A program made the translations under genes and the position numbers. This document shows, one piece after another, positions 22,640 to 34,179 of a stretch of 64,000 bases of DNA. Position 1 is the stretch's first letter. Every line of letters starts with the position of its first letter. The notes beneath the pieces are model-generated. The model saw nothing but the letters and a program-made list of their open reading frames with translations, ran no database searches and had not been told where the DNA came from. Location: NCBI GenBank assembly GCA_008360955.1, contig LUCM01007428.1, positions 62,001 through 126,000 on the forward strand. Direction: 5' to 3'. The DNA is from Fasciolopsis buskii (taxonomy: Eukaryota; Platyhelminthes; Trematoda; Plagiorchiida; Fasciolidae).

Positions 22640-22740
22640 AGCGGTGCATATCTACTGCGCCCGAACTGAGACGAACGATTTTGAGTCGAACGCTTCAGCC
22701 ACTACGCTATCGGGCAGGCATTCAAAGGTTTCTTCATATT
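22640..22740 (-). mobile_element. tRNA-like SINE fragment
   Basis: On the minus strand GCCCGATAGCGTAGTGGCTG (acceptor stem and A box) is followed by a B-box-like GTCTCAGTTCGGGCGC. It is degenerate. Confidence 0.35.
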
Positions 22741-22749
22741 CACCACATA

Positions 22750-23720
22750 ATGTTGCACATATCCGTTACTGACTTGCACGGCTGGGGCGCTAGAATACAA
22801 TACCTTTGTCTAGTCGTCTTACCATTTGCTGCCTGATTTCGCTTGCGACACCAAAGGAGTAAGTTGTTTGGGAAACGGTTATTCAGGCATTATCTATTCC
22901 TAAGAGAGCAATAAAAGTATGAAATTACTCAATTTATGGCCATTTCATTTTCGTCAGAAATCATCGTCAATGTATGTTCACTGCTTTTCTTTTTTCAGTA
23001 GTTTCCAATACTCCTTAAAGAGTGGTTTTGCTCATAAGTAGTCTTGTAGAATATAGTCGGAGATCGAAGAACATATGCAGTCGAGTTTGTTGGACTGAAG
23101 AAGCTTTGTATACACGATCACCTTATTGGGAGTTGTTGACGGCAGTGGTTTGATGGATGAACCAAACTATCTTCTTTTTACACCAGTGGTTTTGGATCAA
23201 ATTCGATTCAGTCTGCTTTGTATCCAGTCCTTTTCTCTAGACCCGAGGTATTAAGGTCCAAACTGTACACTTGTTCTGGATTGCGTGCACGAATTGACAA
23301 ACTGATGAAACAATGGACGGTCACTCCGAGAGTGAGTATTGAACAACGACTGCGTCCTAAAATCCCCAATGACTGACACCAAACGATTAACAAAATCCGA
23401 GATTTTTCACTTGTCTAGTGTCATCAAACAACTGCTCAAAAGACAACTCGCTTTCAACCAAACCCAGTGTTGTTTCACTAATTGACATTGTTCTGTTTAA
23501 CTGCCAAAGGTCAAGCGACCCTTGAGAATTGCAGCCGAGGCTATTTTGAAGCTAGTCACGCATTTCCTTACGGTCGATAAATCTGCTTAAATAGAGGCAG
23601 AACCACGCGATTCACCCAGCATGCTGGCTTCGAAACTAGGGCTATAATTGGTCTGAAGTGAAGAGGACAACCAAAGAAAACCGGTAAATTTATCATGCTT
23701 CTGGTTCAAGCAAACCTTTT
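22750..23720. other. No supported gene
   Basis: Nothing recognised beyond short chance frames. Confidence 0.4.
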
Positions 23721-23726
23721 GAAAAG

Positions 23727-23929
23727 TACCTAGTCTGCGATGGAGACCGTGTTAGAGAACAGTTGGTGCGCGCATTGGTGTATGGAGAAGAGGGTCCAGG
23801 AAGAGATCGAAAATCAAAAAGGGTTTCTTTCGGTAGCCAGAACGCGGATAAATACACAGTGCAACACAAACGTGGGAACAAAATTGTTGGGGCCACTTTT
23901 CACTGGTCTTACCTACAAGCCTCACTGGA
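23727..23929 (+). CDS. Exon 1 of the 23.7-49.2 kb gene chain; contains an RVSF motif
   Basis: The frame reads YLVCDGDRVREQLVRALVYG, then EEGPGRDRKSKRVSFGSQNA and KYTVQHKRGNKIVGATFHW, reaching the donor CTGGA|GTATGT with two bases left. The first base of the exon at 30166 completes the codon (GAG). KRVSF matches the RVxF docking motif for protein phosphatase 1, which occurs often by chance. The acceptor (accttttgaaaag at 23726) is weak, and the frame is open back to 23688. The frame also continues past the donor to 23969. Composition is strongly coding-like. Confidence 0.5.
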
Positions 23930-24557
23930 GTATGTTCCACGCTCTTCATTTATTATTCAATGCGCCTGAGGTTCCCAAAACCACACTACAAAGTTCAACT
24001 CAGCTCAGCAACAAATCTGGTGAATAGAGTTTTCAAAGGGGACACGCTAAGCAGTGTACTTCCATGTTCAGAAATAATCGTTTCTTTTAAGATTTCAAGA
24101 CGTGACCAATACTGAAGCGTCAAATACTTCGACTTATAGGCCAGGCCGAAATTGGTTTAGTTTATTGAATCACAGTTACCATGACATATTTCATTTAGAC
24201 TTATCAGAATCTACCCGCTGGGGTCAAGTTAAGTAAGTCCTAATATCCGTATTCATCGTGGTTTTGGGGTCCCGTAAATCATTCGACGATTTTCTGCTCT
24301 CCTTCCTCAGACCCAATAAATCGAACCGATCATACTACTGTGGTTTTGGCTAAATTCGTGGGCCCACGACTCGGTGAACCAATTAGCACGGTAACTCTCC
24401 CCGACTGGATAAGAAAACACGTCATGCCACTCACCCCACTCATCTGCCTGAACCTACATGCTAACCATGTATTCGTATTTTGAATTTCTTTTGGTGACTA
24501 GCTTATTATTATAATCAATGTTCTCAGCGTTATCCTTACAATTCCGGCTGGATTCAC

Positions 24558-24731
24558 CTGAGTACCAGTGTGACCAGAAACCTTTAGTATGCAAGTTTGA
24601 TCGAAAATGTGTGATACATTTCTGGACGATAGCTCCTCGGTAAGCTGACAGCGTCGTGTGAAGGGATGCGTCATTGCAAATCCAATAAAAGAATAGAAAA
24701 TTCCACAAGATTTGCGAGTTGAATTTAACGA
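24558..24731 (-). CDS. Candidate internal exon, unknown product
   Basis: The minus-strand acceptor ctcaccacattcgttcag precedes exactly 58 codons in phase 0: SLNSTRKSCGIFYSFIGFAM, later CQLTEELSSRNVSHIFDQ, ending VSGHTGTQ at the donor CTCAG|GTGAAT, again phase 0. Two NxS/T sites (NST and NVS) and several Cys suggest an extracellular segment. Phase fits the candidate at 25359-25450 upstream. Confidence 0.45.
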
Positions 24732-25055
24732 CTGAACGAATGTGGTGAGTTTTGGAGATACGTGGACAATCAAAGCCCAAAACATCAAGTGAATTGAATT
24801 CGTATGATGAAGGAATGGTGCCTACTTTGTAGACGGTTGGGATTTTTACTTAGTAAATACCCATATGACGGACATCAAATCATTTACAAGTTAAAAGCAA
24901 GTTTCTTATACTTTGCCCATACAAATTATAAGGCGCATTTATTGTTGCGTGGATAGCCTTTTTCCTTTTTAACTATTGCATTTCCGGATTTTTCATTATC
25001 TAGTGCTGAAGGTCGATAGACTGACGGAAGCTAACGCAGTTAGTCTTAAGGCTAA

Positions 25056-25210
25056 GACACTCGGCAATCCTTAGTTCGCCTCCCATTTCCGGCTGATAAT
25101 TTCCCATCGCAGTGAAACATCAGAATGGTGTTGCCAAGGTTTCCAATGGTGAGTTGAATGTAGGTACTGCATGATGAATGGTCCAAGTGATAAGCTGAAT
25201 CTACTGTTTC
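25056..25210 (-). CDS. Possible exon, two competing frames
   Basis: A good acceptor (ggaccattcatcatgcag) lies at 25172. Downstream two frames are open: one reads TYIQLTIGNLGNTILMFHCD and continues to a TAG at 25056, the other ends WEIISRKWEAN and TAA. The first continues upstream as ETVDSAYHLDHSSCS. I cannot decide between them. Confidence 0.25.
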
Positions 25211-25358
25211 TCCGGATATTTACTGCTTGCAACGAAAAATTGAAATCAGTTGGAATGTAAATCCACCGATGCAGTCGATCGATCATTCTCTGGATTTCCT
25301 CCCCAATCTCAATGCCTCTAGGTTAGAAATACGAGATTTTTGTCGGTCCCTACTATAC

Positions 25359-25450
25359 CAAAATAGGTAGAAAAGTAAAATTTGATGTGGTGATGCCAAA
25401 GGGCATGATCGTATCTGCCAGATGATCAGTCCAAAACGAGGAACACTCGA
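25359..25450 (-). CDS. Candidate internal exon, unknown product
   Basis: The minus-strand acceptor gctataaatttacag precedes two bases and 30 codons (ECSSFWTDHLADTIMPFGIT, then TSNFTFLPIL) to the donor TTTTG|GTATAG in phase 0, which fits 24731. It contains an NFT glycosylation motif. A second frame is open across the same stretch. Confidence 0.35.
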
Positions 25451-25995
25451 CTGTAAATTTATAGCATTCAATTCGAACGGCCGAAATCGGAAGCTGGCAA
25501 TAGTCGGCCCAATCCTTGCGAAATTATTTTAGAAATGCGACAAAGGAGACAAAAAACAACCACGTGGTCAATAAAGACATCGAGATTTATTTTTAAAAAC
25601 TGAAATGCACCTTTTGGCTACCCTTGGGATCCAATTACACACGACTCTGATTTCGTGAGTTATGATTCAAAGAGGAAATTGACCTCAGTTCTAGTGCATG
25701 TCGAGCGAAACTACAATTGTCGAGGTAAACCAGCCCCCAGGTTAGACTGCACATGTGCTTAATCGAAGTTAGGTTAGAATGCTGCGGGTCGATGAGTTCG
25801 TAATCTTGATGTTGCGATGCAGTAACCCAAATGGGTAAATGTTATATTTGAGAATCGCTAACTTGTGAGGACTCGAAATATACGAATCCAAGTTAATCTA
25901 TTGAAACTAAGCCGAGTAAGGACTTCAGTAGAAAGTGATATCTGAATTCGTTGTCTGCTTACTCCACGAAACTACTAGTTGGATTTTCCAATGCA

Positions 25996-25996
25996 T

Positions 25997-26028
<32 letters not shown>
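25996..26028. repeat. (TA)n microsatellite
   Basis: TA run with one TG interruption. Confidence 0.95.
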
Positions 26029-26238
26029 CTGGAGCATTCTGCCCTTGTTCCTAAGGTTCGCTCAGCCCAACTGACAAAGAATTATCAACAAATCACTGTT
26101 GTCGTTCTTCTGTCGACTCTTCGACGAAGAGCTTCCATGCACACTCCTGATGCTACACATTCGATTCCGGTGAGACATATTAATTCGGAATGTACAAGTA
26201 CGTGGATGTTTGGACAAGAGAGCACTGGGTAGGCATAC

Positions 26239-26263
26239 CTGACGAGCGACAATAACCGCGAAA
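26239..26263 (+). ncRNA. Hammerhead-ribozyme-like core in a dispersed repeat (family C)
   Basis: CTGACGA (26239-26245), a GCG/CGC stem with loop ACAATAAC, then GAAA (26260-26263): all invariant core bases of the hammerhead are present in order. CCGGTC follows as a possible stem III strand. The expected cleavage triplet and stem I cannot be placed confidently, so activity is unproven. The flanks, up to GGCAAATTTTTC, are shared with the copies at 44733 and 50846. Confidence 0.4.
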
Positions 26264-26782
26264 CCGGTCTTGTGCTCCCTGGCAAATTTTTCACGCATCC
26301 ACATACTACTTGCTGTATATATATATAGTAGTGCCTGGATATGCTTACCGATTACATGAGGTCAAAACAGAGGCTAAAAAGAAAGCAATATGAATGATTG
26401 AGAAAAAGAGCCGTTTGTATAGAGGGCTCCAGGTAAACCGCCTCTTTGATGCGCGGCTTCTGCAGCATCGATTATCTATCGAATTCCTAAAAATGCCTGA
26501 TTTTTCGTCCTTCGTGGATTCCTGCGGCAATAAGTAAGGAAACCCAAACTGAACTCCCCATCGTTCTACTCCGTGTTTAGTGTAAAACTCTACTCTCCAT
26601 CGAGCTGCTCAGTGGATGTGTAGTCCGGTGTGTATAGTTCGCCCCAAACAATGGCGTTAAACTTGTAAGACTGTAGAAGGTTTTGAAGCACTTTCACGAT
26701 CAAACTAGGAAGGGCTGACATTCTGTATCAAAGATACTCCACTTCAGTGTTTCTTTGTCATTGTTTTGTGCTGTCTTTCTAG

Positions 26783-26948
26783 AAGACACAAATGCGGAAA
26801 CTCATCCGTCAAACACGGTAAACCATCAGTTCTGGTGTTCGAATTCATAAAACGATATACCCTGAACCTTGGGTATCTATATTTATGTACTGGCAACAAG
26901 CAGCAGGAATTGAGCGAGCACAATGAGTTAGTTGTCAATCGCAGTAGG
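26783..26948 (+). CDS. Candidate exon after a very strong acceptor
   Basis: ttgttttgtgctgtctttctag is one of the best acceptors in the window. The frame after it reads RHKCGNSSVKHGKPSVLVFE, then KRYTLNLGYLYLCTGNKQQE and SEHNELVVNRS. The 3' boundary is unclear; CGCA|GTAGGG at 26943 is a weak donor. An alternative short exon would end at ACACG|GTAAAC. Confidence 0.3.
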
Positions 26949-27829
26949 GGTTATGAGCATCCTGGAGGCCTCTGGCTTTGGGTACGTGGGAGTGATGATA
27001 GATACAGACTGCGGCCACTCGCTGGGTCACCATCCTTGTGATACTAGCTGGTCGGAAATGAGAACAAGCGTCTGATGTTTTGTTCTTGCTTTTGTTTCTG
27101 TGCTTGCTGTGGTATAAGTAGGTCGACTAATTAGATATGTAATTTGTTTCAGTTGAACAAGTAACAAATAAAATGCGATTCTCCGGTGTAATTCAAATGC
27201 GTGCGGAATAACAGTATGTACTGTCTAGATGATCAGCGATCCACTTATAAAATACAAAGCAAACTTTCTCGAATGACACATGAATACTCATAGGAGATTT
27301 CCTGGATATCGCAAAACCTATCAACTAAATAGTCCTCTATGTTCTTCAAGCTTTTATCCAAAGCCTTTTTGACAGTATTTCTCACCGGTCAAGCGCAGTT
27401 TTGGGGATTATGAGTTTCAGATGCTGCTACTTGAATGTTGAATAAATGTCCAGGGTCAAAATTTTGTCACCATTATATCTTACATGCTTACGTGCTTAAT
27501 ATTTTTGAATTCAACGGAACTCAGGTTCTTTCTACGTCATTTCGAGTTTTATAAACAGCCCGACCACTGATACAAGGCTTCTGTTTGTATAACCAGAAAC
27601 TTGAGGGCCTGCCCGAAACACGAATATGGAAATATGTGGTCCTAGAGGAATGAGTACTTCAATGGCTGTGGGAGTATGAGCGCTTTAGGCAGTGCAGTTG
27701 GCTGTATGCCGCCAGCTTGATTCTGATTGGGAGGGTGTTGATACTGGTTGATACGTTTGCTGGGTTTCGGCTCATGAGTTTTTCCAAATTCCCGACTAGA
27801 ACACTTACGACCTGTTCTGTTAGTTCCAT

Positions 27830-28196
27830 CTCAAGTAGGATGCACTGATCTTCATTCATTCCAAACACAAAATAGTTGCACAATACTTACTCGCCTTCTT
27901 AATGGTCTAGTAAACATGCAAATTACAAAATGGATAACCAGTTAATATCTTACAATATGTGCCGGAAAATCGATTGCCCCATTGACTTGGATGGGGCGGT
28001 ACAATAGTCTGATGCAAACCCAGATTTCATCTGATCGCTGCTCGTTGCTGTGATTAAAACAAATGGGTCGATGTGATCTATTGCCACAATCGTTTACTCG
28101 TTATTCCAGGCCAGAGGACATCTTATTCCGTGCACTCACTCATCTATGACGAATTTGCATTGTGTGACTAGAAACACACACCTGCCTACCCATTGA
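27830..28196. repeat. Inverted duplicate of 40090-40453 (copy 1)
   Basis: The reverse complement of 40090-40453 is nearly identical, with a 3 bp difference (GAAGATCAG against GATCAG) and a few substitutions near one end. Both copies contain GGCGAGTAAGTATTG and a short conserved open stretch FVFGMN. The copies are 12 kb apart. There are no terminal inverted repeats, so the mechanism is unclear. Confidence 0.9.
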
Positions 28197-28199
28197 CAC

Positions 28200-29100
28200 A
28201 CAAAGGCACAGAGACAAGCACTAGATCCAACAATGAGTCTGTTAAGTTTATTTGTTCCATATGATTTCTCTTTCTTGGTTTAATGAATCCAACTGTCGTC
28301 TTGGTGAAGTGTTTGTGTGGCACATTGCCACACACCCTGGACCGTAGTGTCACTTTTGCCATCTCTCCATTGCACAACACTGTATGATTACAGACTGAAA
28401 CCTTAGCCTTCTGTCAGACAATCAATACCGAGAATGATATGCCCTAGGTGGCGTGATTATCATCGATTGGATCATCAGTTCTGTCAAAGCACAATTCTGT
28501 GATTTGGCAGCATTTGCAGAAAGAAAATAAAAGCGTGTAATGCTTGTTGTCTACCTGCGAGAAAGAGACGACCGAGCCACACAATGGTGGTGTATTAAAA
28601 CAAAAAAGGACGAATGCAAATAATTTCGAAAAGTTGTGAATTATTTTTACAGTTGACTAAATGATACTAACCGGGTGGGATCCTCTCCTAGATTTTCTTT
28701 CTAGGTAGTGCGGTTAGCACTGCACGGTCAGAATGATAAAGTAAGTTAGATATTAGATGGTTACCCGCCGCAGTTTGTGGTGGCCGTGGTTACCGATCGC
28801 TAGTGTCTTTTATGCTTCTCCATTTCAGTTCTCAAAATCTTTCTCTCATGGGCCTAACGAAAGACACTAGGCATCCATAATTCAGGTGGTAAGGATCTAG
28901 TGGAATAAAATTCTGACAGAAAAAGAGGAAAACTCCAAAAAGGTGTCACAGCACAAGTGAATTTATAAACCTCATTAGTATCAGGCTGCTTGGGGTGATC
29001 ATTGTTAGTTGAAACAAATCTGATGAGGAGAATTATATACTTTTATCGACATACAAAACAAATCTGATAATTTCATATTTTCAAATTTTTTTACTCTTCT
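28200..29100. other. No supported gene
   Basis: AT-leaning sequence without paired splice signals. Confidence 0.4.
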
Positions 29101-29108
29101 CTCTCCAG

Positions 29109-29167
29109 AGTTAACTCTTGGTCGGGCTTTACACAAATTCAACTCCATGGCTTCCGTAGCAGTTTAG
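29109..29167 (+). CDS. Possible short terminal exon
   Basis: tttttttactcttctctctccag is a near-ideal acceptor. After two bases the frame reads LTLGRALHKFNSMASVAV and TAG. Only 18 codons are involved, so the call rests on the acceptor. No AATAAA follows. Confidence 0.25.
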
Positions 29168-29659
29168 AAAAATGCCAAATAATTGCCAAAAGGGAGTACT
29201 ATGTAATCACTCAGTTTCACTCTCGTCAAATTCAATCAGGTGTATCCAGCCAGTTTTAGTTGCAGTTCGTGCAACCACTAACCTTTCACGAAAGTTTACA
29301 GGTCTTGGTTTCTACCTGTCGCACTCATAAAAGTGTATGTACGCATATGCATCAACTAAACAGAAGTGTCATTGGTGGAGTACCTTTGGAACCGCGACTG
29401 TTTTGGAATGTTCGCTTTCCGCATTTGTGGGTCACTAATACTATGACTGGTTGGTCATAATCGTAGGCGATTGCTAGGTGTAGTAGCACTTAAGTCGTAA
29501 TACGAGATTCGGCTACTGGAAACAATCCTGGAGGCATATTACCAATACTCACTGGACTGGCTGCGACCCAAACTGCGCAGCCGAAGACAGTGAGAAGCCC
29601 ACATCAGCTGGAAGAAAAGCTGGGAATTATTTATAAGTCGTATGTCTATTCTCAACTTA

Positions 29660-29815
29660 GGTGGAATCCCAGCCGATGGAATATATTCGAGCCAATAGCG
29701 TTTGAGGCCCATACGTCATGATGGCCTGCGCCACGATTCTCATTGGCTGGTTGTATGTGCAGGCTAGTTTGAAAATGCATCGGTCTGCATCATGCGGTCT
29801 GAACATCGACCCACC
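29660..29815 (+). repeat. Family A dispersed repeat
   Basis: CGATTCTCATTGGCTGGTTG with flanks aligns with the copies at 14660 and 15060. A second partial copy lies near 29375-29460. Confidence 0.5.
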
Positions 29816-30165
29816 TCATCAAGCTGTGGGGAATATTGTCACGTGACTTGTTCGTCGGCTCATTATACTATCTCAGGCATTTATACTCCTCTTTCAGCTT
29901 TGTGGTTACTTTTATCACTGTTATTATATGGCACCTATTGCACGCAAATCACTTTTGCGAAAATATTGACAATGGGGACTTGCTCAAGGCATCAAGATCA
30001 CTGCGCACATAATCAGTTGTCACAATTTGGAGCTTTATATCAACTCTGTGATACTCGGTGCTATAATTGTGAATGTAACAACTGTTATGTACAAAATAAG
30101 CTATTTAACTATTTGGTAGAGTTAATTCTGAATTATAAATTCTAATGAAATTCGTTTTTCTTTAG

Positions 30166-30417
30166 GTACTTAGAATTTGATTCGCGCTGTTTGATGGAGC
30201 TCTTGAACGAAGAGTTTGTTTTTTTTCTCCCGGAAGTTCTCTTGACTACACTGAAAACACCAATCCTATTTGACAAGCCAGTGAGATCAGAACAAGATGC
30301 ACATCTCTGTAACTTGATCAAATGGACACCTGATAGAGTAGATGAAATCTGCGGAGAACAAAGAAAAAAACAGCAATGATGCAGACGAAACTCTTTCGAC
30401 TGGTACCAAAAACCCAG
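30166..30417 (+). CDS. Exon 2 of the gene chain, with an apparent one-base frameshift
   Basis: The strong acceptor ttcgtttttctttag precedes one base and then YLEFDSRCLMELLNEEFVFF, continuing LPEVLLTTLKTPILFDKP and NLIKWTPDRVDEICGEQRK. At the A7 run near 30365 this frame soon stops. The frame one base on continues NSNDADETLSTGTKNP to the donor CCCAG|GTAGTC. One A too many explains both halves. If corrected, the exon ends with one base left, matching the two-base start of 36295. The cause may be a homopolymer error in the assembly or a genuine lesion. The protein family was not recognised. Confidence 0.55.
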
Positions 30418-30964
30418 GTAGTCAACGTCAGAAAAACGCGCTTTATTCGTGCACTATTTATTGGAATGGGATATTTAGACCGATGGGTTTTAGGCTTTTG
30501 TTCATAGTAATGCTGCTCGAATCACTGGGGATGTTATCACCGCCTGTGCCTAACCATGGTGAACTTTAACATGTCACAGTTTGGTAAGTTGCCTTTGACG
30601 TACTACGGATTGAGGTACCAAGCGATCTTTGCTCGTTGAACTCTGTGTTGAATCCGGATGAGAGTTAACTAAGATTGTCGCTTTCCACTTCAGTGTATTT
30701 CGAATAATAAATGGCATAGAGCACTTGCCCGAAACCGAAATCGGGGCGTACGAAGATATTTCCTTTATGGCTCTAATTTTCCCATCAGAATTCCTCCAGC
30801 GCTACTCTTCTGGATTCACCTAGCCTTTTCTTGGTTGTATCTCTTGGATTATCCATAGGGAATCAAAGTAAATGAGAGTGAAAGTTGTTCAGCGAGATGT
30901 ATGAGCATTTCAGTATCGTAAAATTACCCTCAATACCATTTAACATCCCGATGAATAACAGACG

Positions 30965-31195
30965 GTCTCATGTCTTTCCAGGAAAGACAGTAAAATACAT
31001 TTATTCCGTGATGCTTTTGGTCTCTGGTTGTTCAGGACAATTAATATGAGGTGGTACAGTTAGCATGAAACGCTTGATTCACTCATACACTGCGCATCCA
31101 AAAGTCCACGCTACGAGCATGAATCGGACCGGCTGTTTTCCGCCGGCCTGAACGATGCTGAACCACTGAGCTACCGTGACCGCGACTAGCGAATG
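30965..31195 (-). mobile_element. tRNA-like SINE
   Basis: On the minus strand CACGGTAGCTCAGTGGTTCA is an excellent A box, with a degenerate B box (CCGGTCCGATTCATGC) 45 nt on. The body continues to GGAATAAATGTATTTTACTG. It differs from family B. Confidence 0.5.
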
Positions 31196-31199
31196 AAAC

Positions 31200-32050
31200 G
31201 TAATTAAGTGAACGCCCAACTTTGCGCGAACTACCACTGGAATGGAAAAAAATCAACTAGCTTTATTCATTAGATCGCGGAGGCTAGTCCGTTAACGAAA
31301 CCCAAGTTAGTTGCTGCTTGACGGATGTGAAGTGTTTGAGATTATTCTGCATTCCATGCAATTGCGATAAAAGACCGCTCCAACTTAATAAGTGCAAATC
31401 GGCGATATTATATTTAGTCAAATATGGTCGTTATTTTTGTTCATTTTGCGCCCGTTTAGTGCGCTGCTTGATGTGCGGAACTTTCTACAAGTTAAATTGT
31501 CTTTTGTTTCTAGTCTGTAAGTGTACTACGTACTATGACCAGTTTTAAGATTGCCAATGTTCTACGTGAAATGGCTGTGGAGATAAATGGATGGGGTGGA
31601 GTGGGGCAGCGACTGAGAAACGTGAGAAGGAAATGTCACGCGCACTGTGCGGTACGCACGAGAGATGGCCAGGTCAGTGGGGTACTTTGATCACGAAATC
31701 GACTCTATCCACTTGATACAAAAAGCTTCAGTTAATCAACGAGCCGTGGAAAGCTGCCTGAGCTGGAATCCTGGTGTTCAAATTGAGCGTGTCAAGACAG
31801 GTCACTGAGCCGAACGCTACCTCACGAAACATGTTAGATAGGTTCAGTCACATGACCGATCGCACTCTGGTGAGCTGAGGAATATAGAGCGAAATCCAAT
31901 TTGTTCTAGTGATAACAATAATAGCGGCAAAGGAACAAGCTGTGGTAGTAGAATATTGTGAAGTGACTCATCCTGGAGAATAAACGATGCTCAACCCACA
32001 CTGAAAACATTCATCCAGTGTACAAGTGACTTATCCGCTCTGCATGGACT
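31200..32050. other. No supported gene
   Basis: A cysteine-rich open frame at 31318-31548 has no splice support. Confidence 0.35.
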
Positions 32051-32399
32051 CGTCTACAGCACCCCTCCATCTACACCGTTTTGGGACTCGAGGTTGTGGG
32101 TTAGTGCAATGGTCAGCCGAAAGCTCCAGCTAAATGAGCAAATCAGATGACCGTTCATGCGAAATTTTTTACTAGTTCAGGCTTAATGGCCCCGTTGTTG
32201 TGGTCTCTTCCCCATTCCCGGAATGCCGGGCTCATGTACTGTTTTCGTTTTTACCTTTTATCTTTTACTTCCTTTATTGATAAGTCAACAGCGTACATCA
32301 TTTTTCAGGAAGGAGGCGGCGGCCAACGGGAGTGGCGGACACACGTGCTAATGAGCTGGAATAACGGCGAAACCGATCGTACGCTTTTGGAACCTTCTG

Positions 32400-32461
<62 letters not shown>
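32051..32461 (+). repeat. 410 bp unit, first copy, ends in a TA run at an assembly gap
   Basis: Contains a family B-like tail segment (TTTTATCTTTTACTTCCTTT), then CTAATGAGCTGGAATAACGGCGAAACC, a family C core with one changed base, and a long TA run. It is identical, as far as I can see, to 32472-32880. Confidence 0.9.
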
Positions 32462-32471
32462 NNNNNNNNNN
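32462..32471. other. Assembly gap (10 N)
   Basis: Ten N bases between a TA run and a restart of the unit that begins at 32051. Confidence 1.
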
Positions 32472-32822
32472 CGTCTACAGCACCCCTCCATCTACACCGT
32501 TTTGGGACTCGAGGTTGTGGGTTAGTGCAATGGTCAGCCGAAAGCTCCAGCTAAATGAGCAAATCAGATGACCGTTCATGCGAAATTTTTTACTAGTTCA
32601 GGCTTAATGGCCCCGTTGTTGTGGTCTCTTCCCCATTCCCGGAATGCCGGGCTCATGTACTGTTTTCGTTTTTACCTTTTATCTTTTACTTCCTTTATTG
32701 ATAAGTCAACAGCGTACATCATTTTTCAGGAAGGAGGCGGCGGCCAACGGGAGTGGCGGACACACGTGCTAATGAGCTGGAATAACGGCGAAACCGATCG
32801 TACGCTTTTGGAACCTTCTGAT

Positions 32823-32880
<58 letters not shown>
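32472..32880 (+). repeat. 410 bp unit, second copy
   Basis: Starts at the same base as the unit at 32051 (CGTCTACAGCACCCCTCC) and ends in a TA run interrupted once by CA. It is probably the same locus assembled twice. Confidence 0.9.
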
Positions 32881-32883
<3 letters not shown>

Positions 32884-32944
32884 AAGTTTCATGTGCAAGT
32901 TGTTGCGTTGGTACCATGCTTTTTTCAGGCCGGTGCACAACACT

Positions 32945-33075
32945 GAGTCAACAGAAGCAACATTGACGGAATACCTTTAAACCGATGGCTGTCGGCATTT
33001 CACTTTCCTGAGTCGCCGCCATTCTGGTTGGTTGGTTGTAATAATTCGCGGCAGCGAAACTGTAGCTAGTTATAT
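32945..33075 (+). repeat. Family A dispersed repeat
   Basis: GACGGAATACCTTTAAACCG ... CATTCTGGTTGGTTGGTTG aligns with the other copies. Confidence 0.45.
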
Positions 33076-33079
33076 TACC

Positions 33080-34060
33080 TGAATTGTATGTATATTTGGA
33101 CAGTCATCCGTCCTCGAGAATACACTACCATTTTGGTCTGTTAATGGAATGGACTTCTGGATGGAAAATGGTTCGAGTTAAGATATTTAGAGTAGCACCA
33201 TTAGATAGTGGGTTTGTACCTTCCTGTCTTAACTTTTGAATTGCACTGCTCCAGTTTCTACTACGAATTCGATTGCAATATCATCTGATGACGCATGTAT
33301 CTTGTAAGTTGAAGACTTCTACAATTCTTCAAATACTCAGTTCTGTACTTCAGCCATGCGAAGACATGGGATAGTAAGGGAACCAAAAAAAACACGGCTA
33401 TGACTCTTATGATTTCTTGAATTTACCAGGGAGAACACTGGATAATTTGCCTATGAAATATTCACAGGTCGTGGGCTGAAATGGGTGGGCAAGGATTAGC
33501 ATAACGTAAAGTTCTGAACAACTTTAGCAGATTAGTTTTGATTGGTTTTAGTGATTGTCTGTTTTTAACTCCTCCCCCTGTGCGAACTACTCACCGCCAA
33601 ACTGCACCAAAAATTCAAACTCCGGATCATCGCTAGTGCCAAAATAAGTAAGTTTTCTCATGAAACTAGAAAATCGATTTCTGCAGTTTCACTGTTATCC
33701 TTCTCAGCTATCATTCTTACCCTCTTAGCAGAATAAGCTAGTGACGAGTTGCTCCTCGTGTTGTAGTTACGTGGGCTTCATGCGAATCCCAGGTGAAGAC
33801 TCTTTTGTACTTGTATCGACATGGTCGTCGTCGTTATGCTCTCTGCAATTTTGTTTGCCAGGTGCAGCGATGTCAAGCGAATTGCCTGTAGACTCAATGC
33901 ATCGACTCCCAATATTTCGTCTCCGTTTGGTATTACTGTTCGGGAGCAATCTGATGTGCACTAATGATAAGTTCTGCAAAGGAAAAATCAGACGTGCAAC
34001 GCTTTTGGAATCAATACTGCAAGATGGATAAATGCATGATCCTTATCCTCACATTATTTG
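33080..34060. other. No firm gene
   Basis: A good acceptor (gcaattttgtttgccag) at 33861 opens three competing frames, none with a clear donor. Confidence 0.35.
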
Positions 34061-34063
34061 CAG

Positions 34064-34175
34064 TGGAATCAATAAAACTGTTTTCTCTTACATCACACAA
34101 ACCGGGCCTGAACGCACAGGATACAGTAAAAGAATATGTACTACCTCGCCTAGCCCATTTGAAGAGTCTTGTTGA
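34064..34175 (+). CDS. Possible terminal exon, frame ambiguous
   Basis: The strong acceptor cttatcctcacattatttgcag is followed by one base and GINKTVFSYITQTGPERTGY, ending SPSPFEESC and TGA. A second frame (ESIKLFSLTSHKPGLN) is open to a weak donor at GAG|GTTATC. I favour neither. Confidence 0.25.
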
Positions 34176-34179
34176 AAAT

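Noticed and set aside
22640..22740. Functional tRNA gene
   Set aside because: The A box is good but the T arm and B box are degenerate and the acceptor stem does not close. It fits a SINE remnant.
31080..31195. tRNA gene on the minus strand
   Set aside because: GGTAGCTCAGTGGTT is a fine A box, but the B box is damaged and the distance is too long.
32147..32554. Open frame reading into alternating Tyr-Ile and across the N gap
   Set aside because: The Tyr-Ile run is translated TA microsatellite, and the frame crosses unknown bases.
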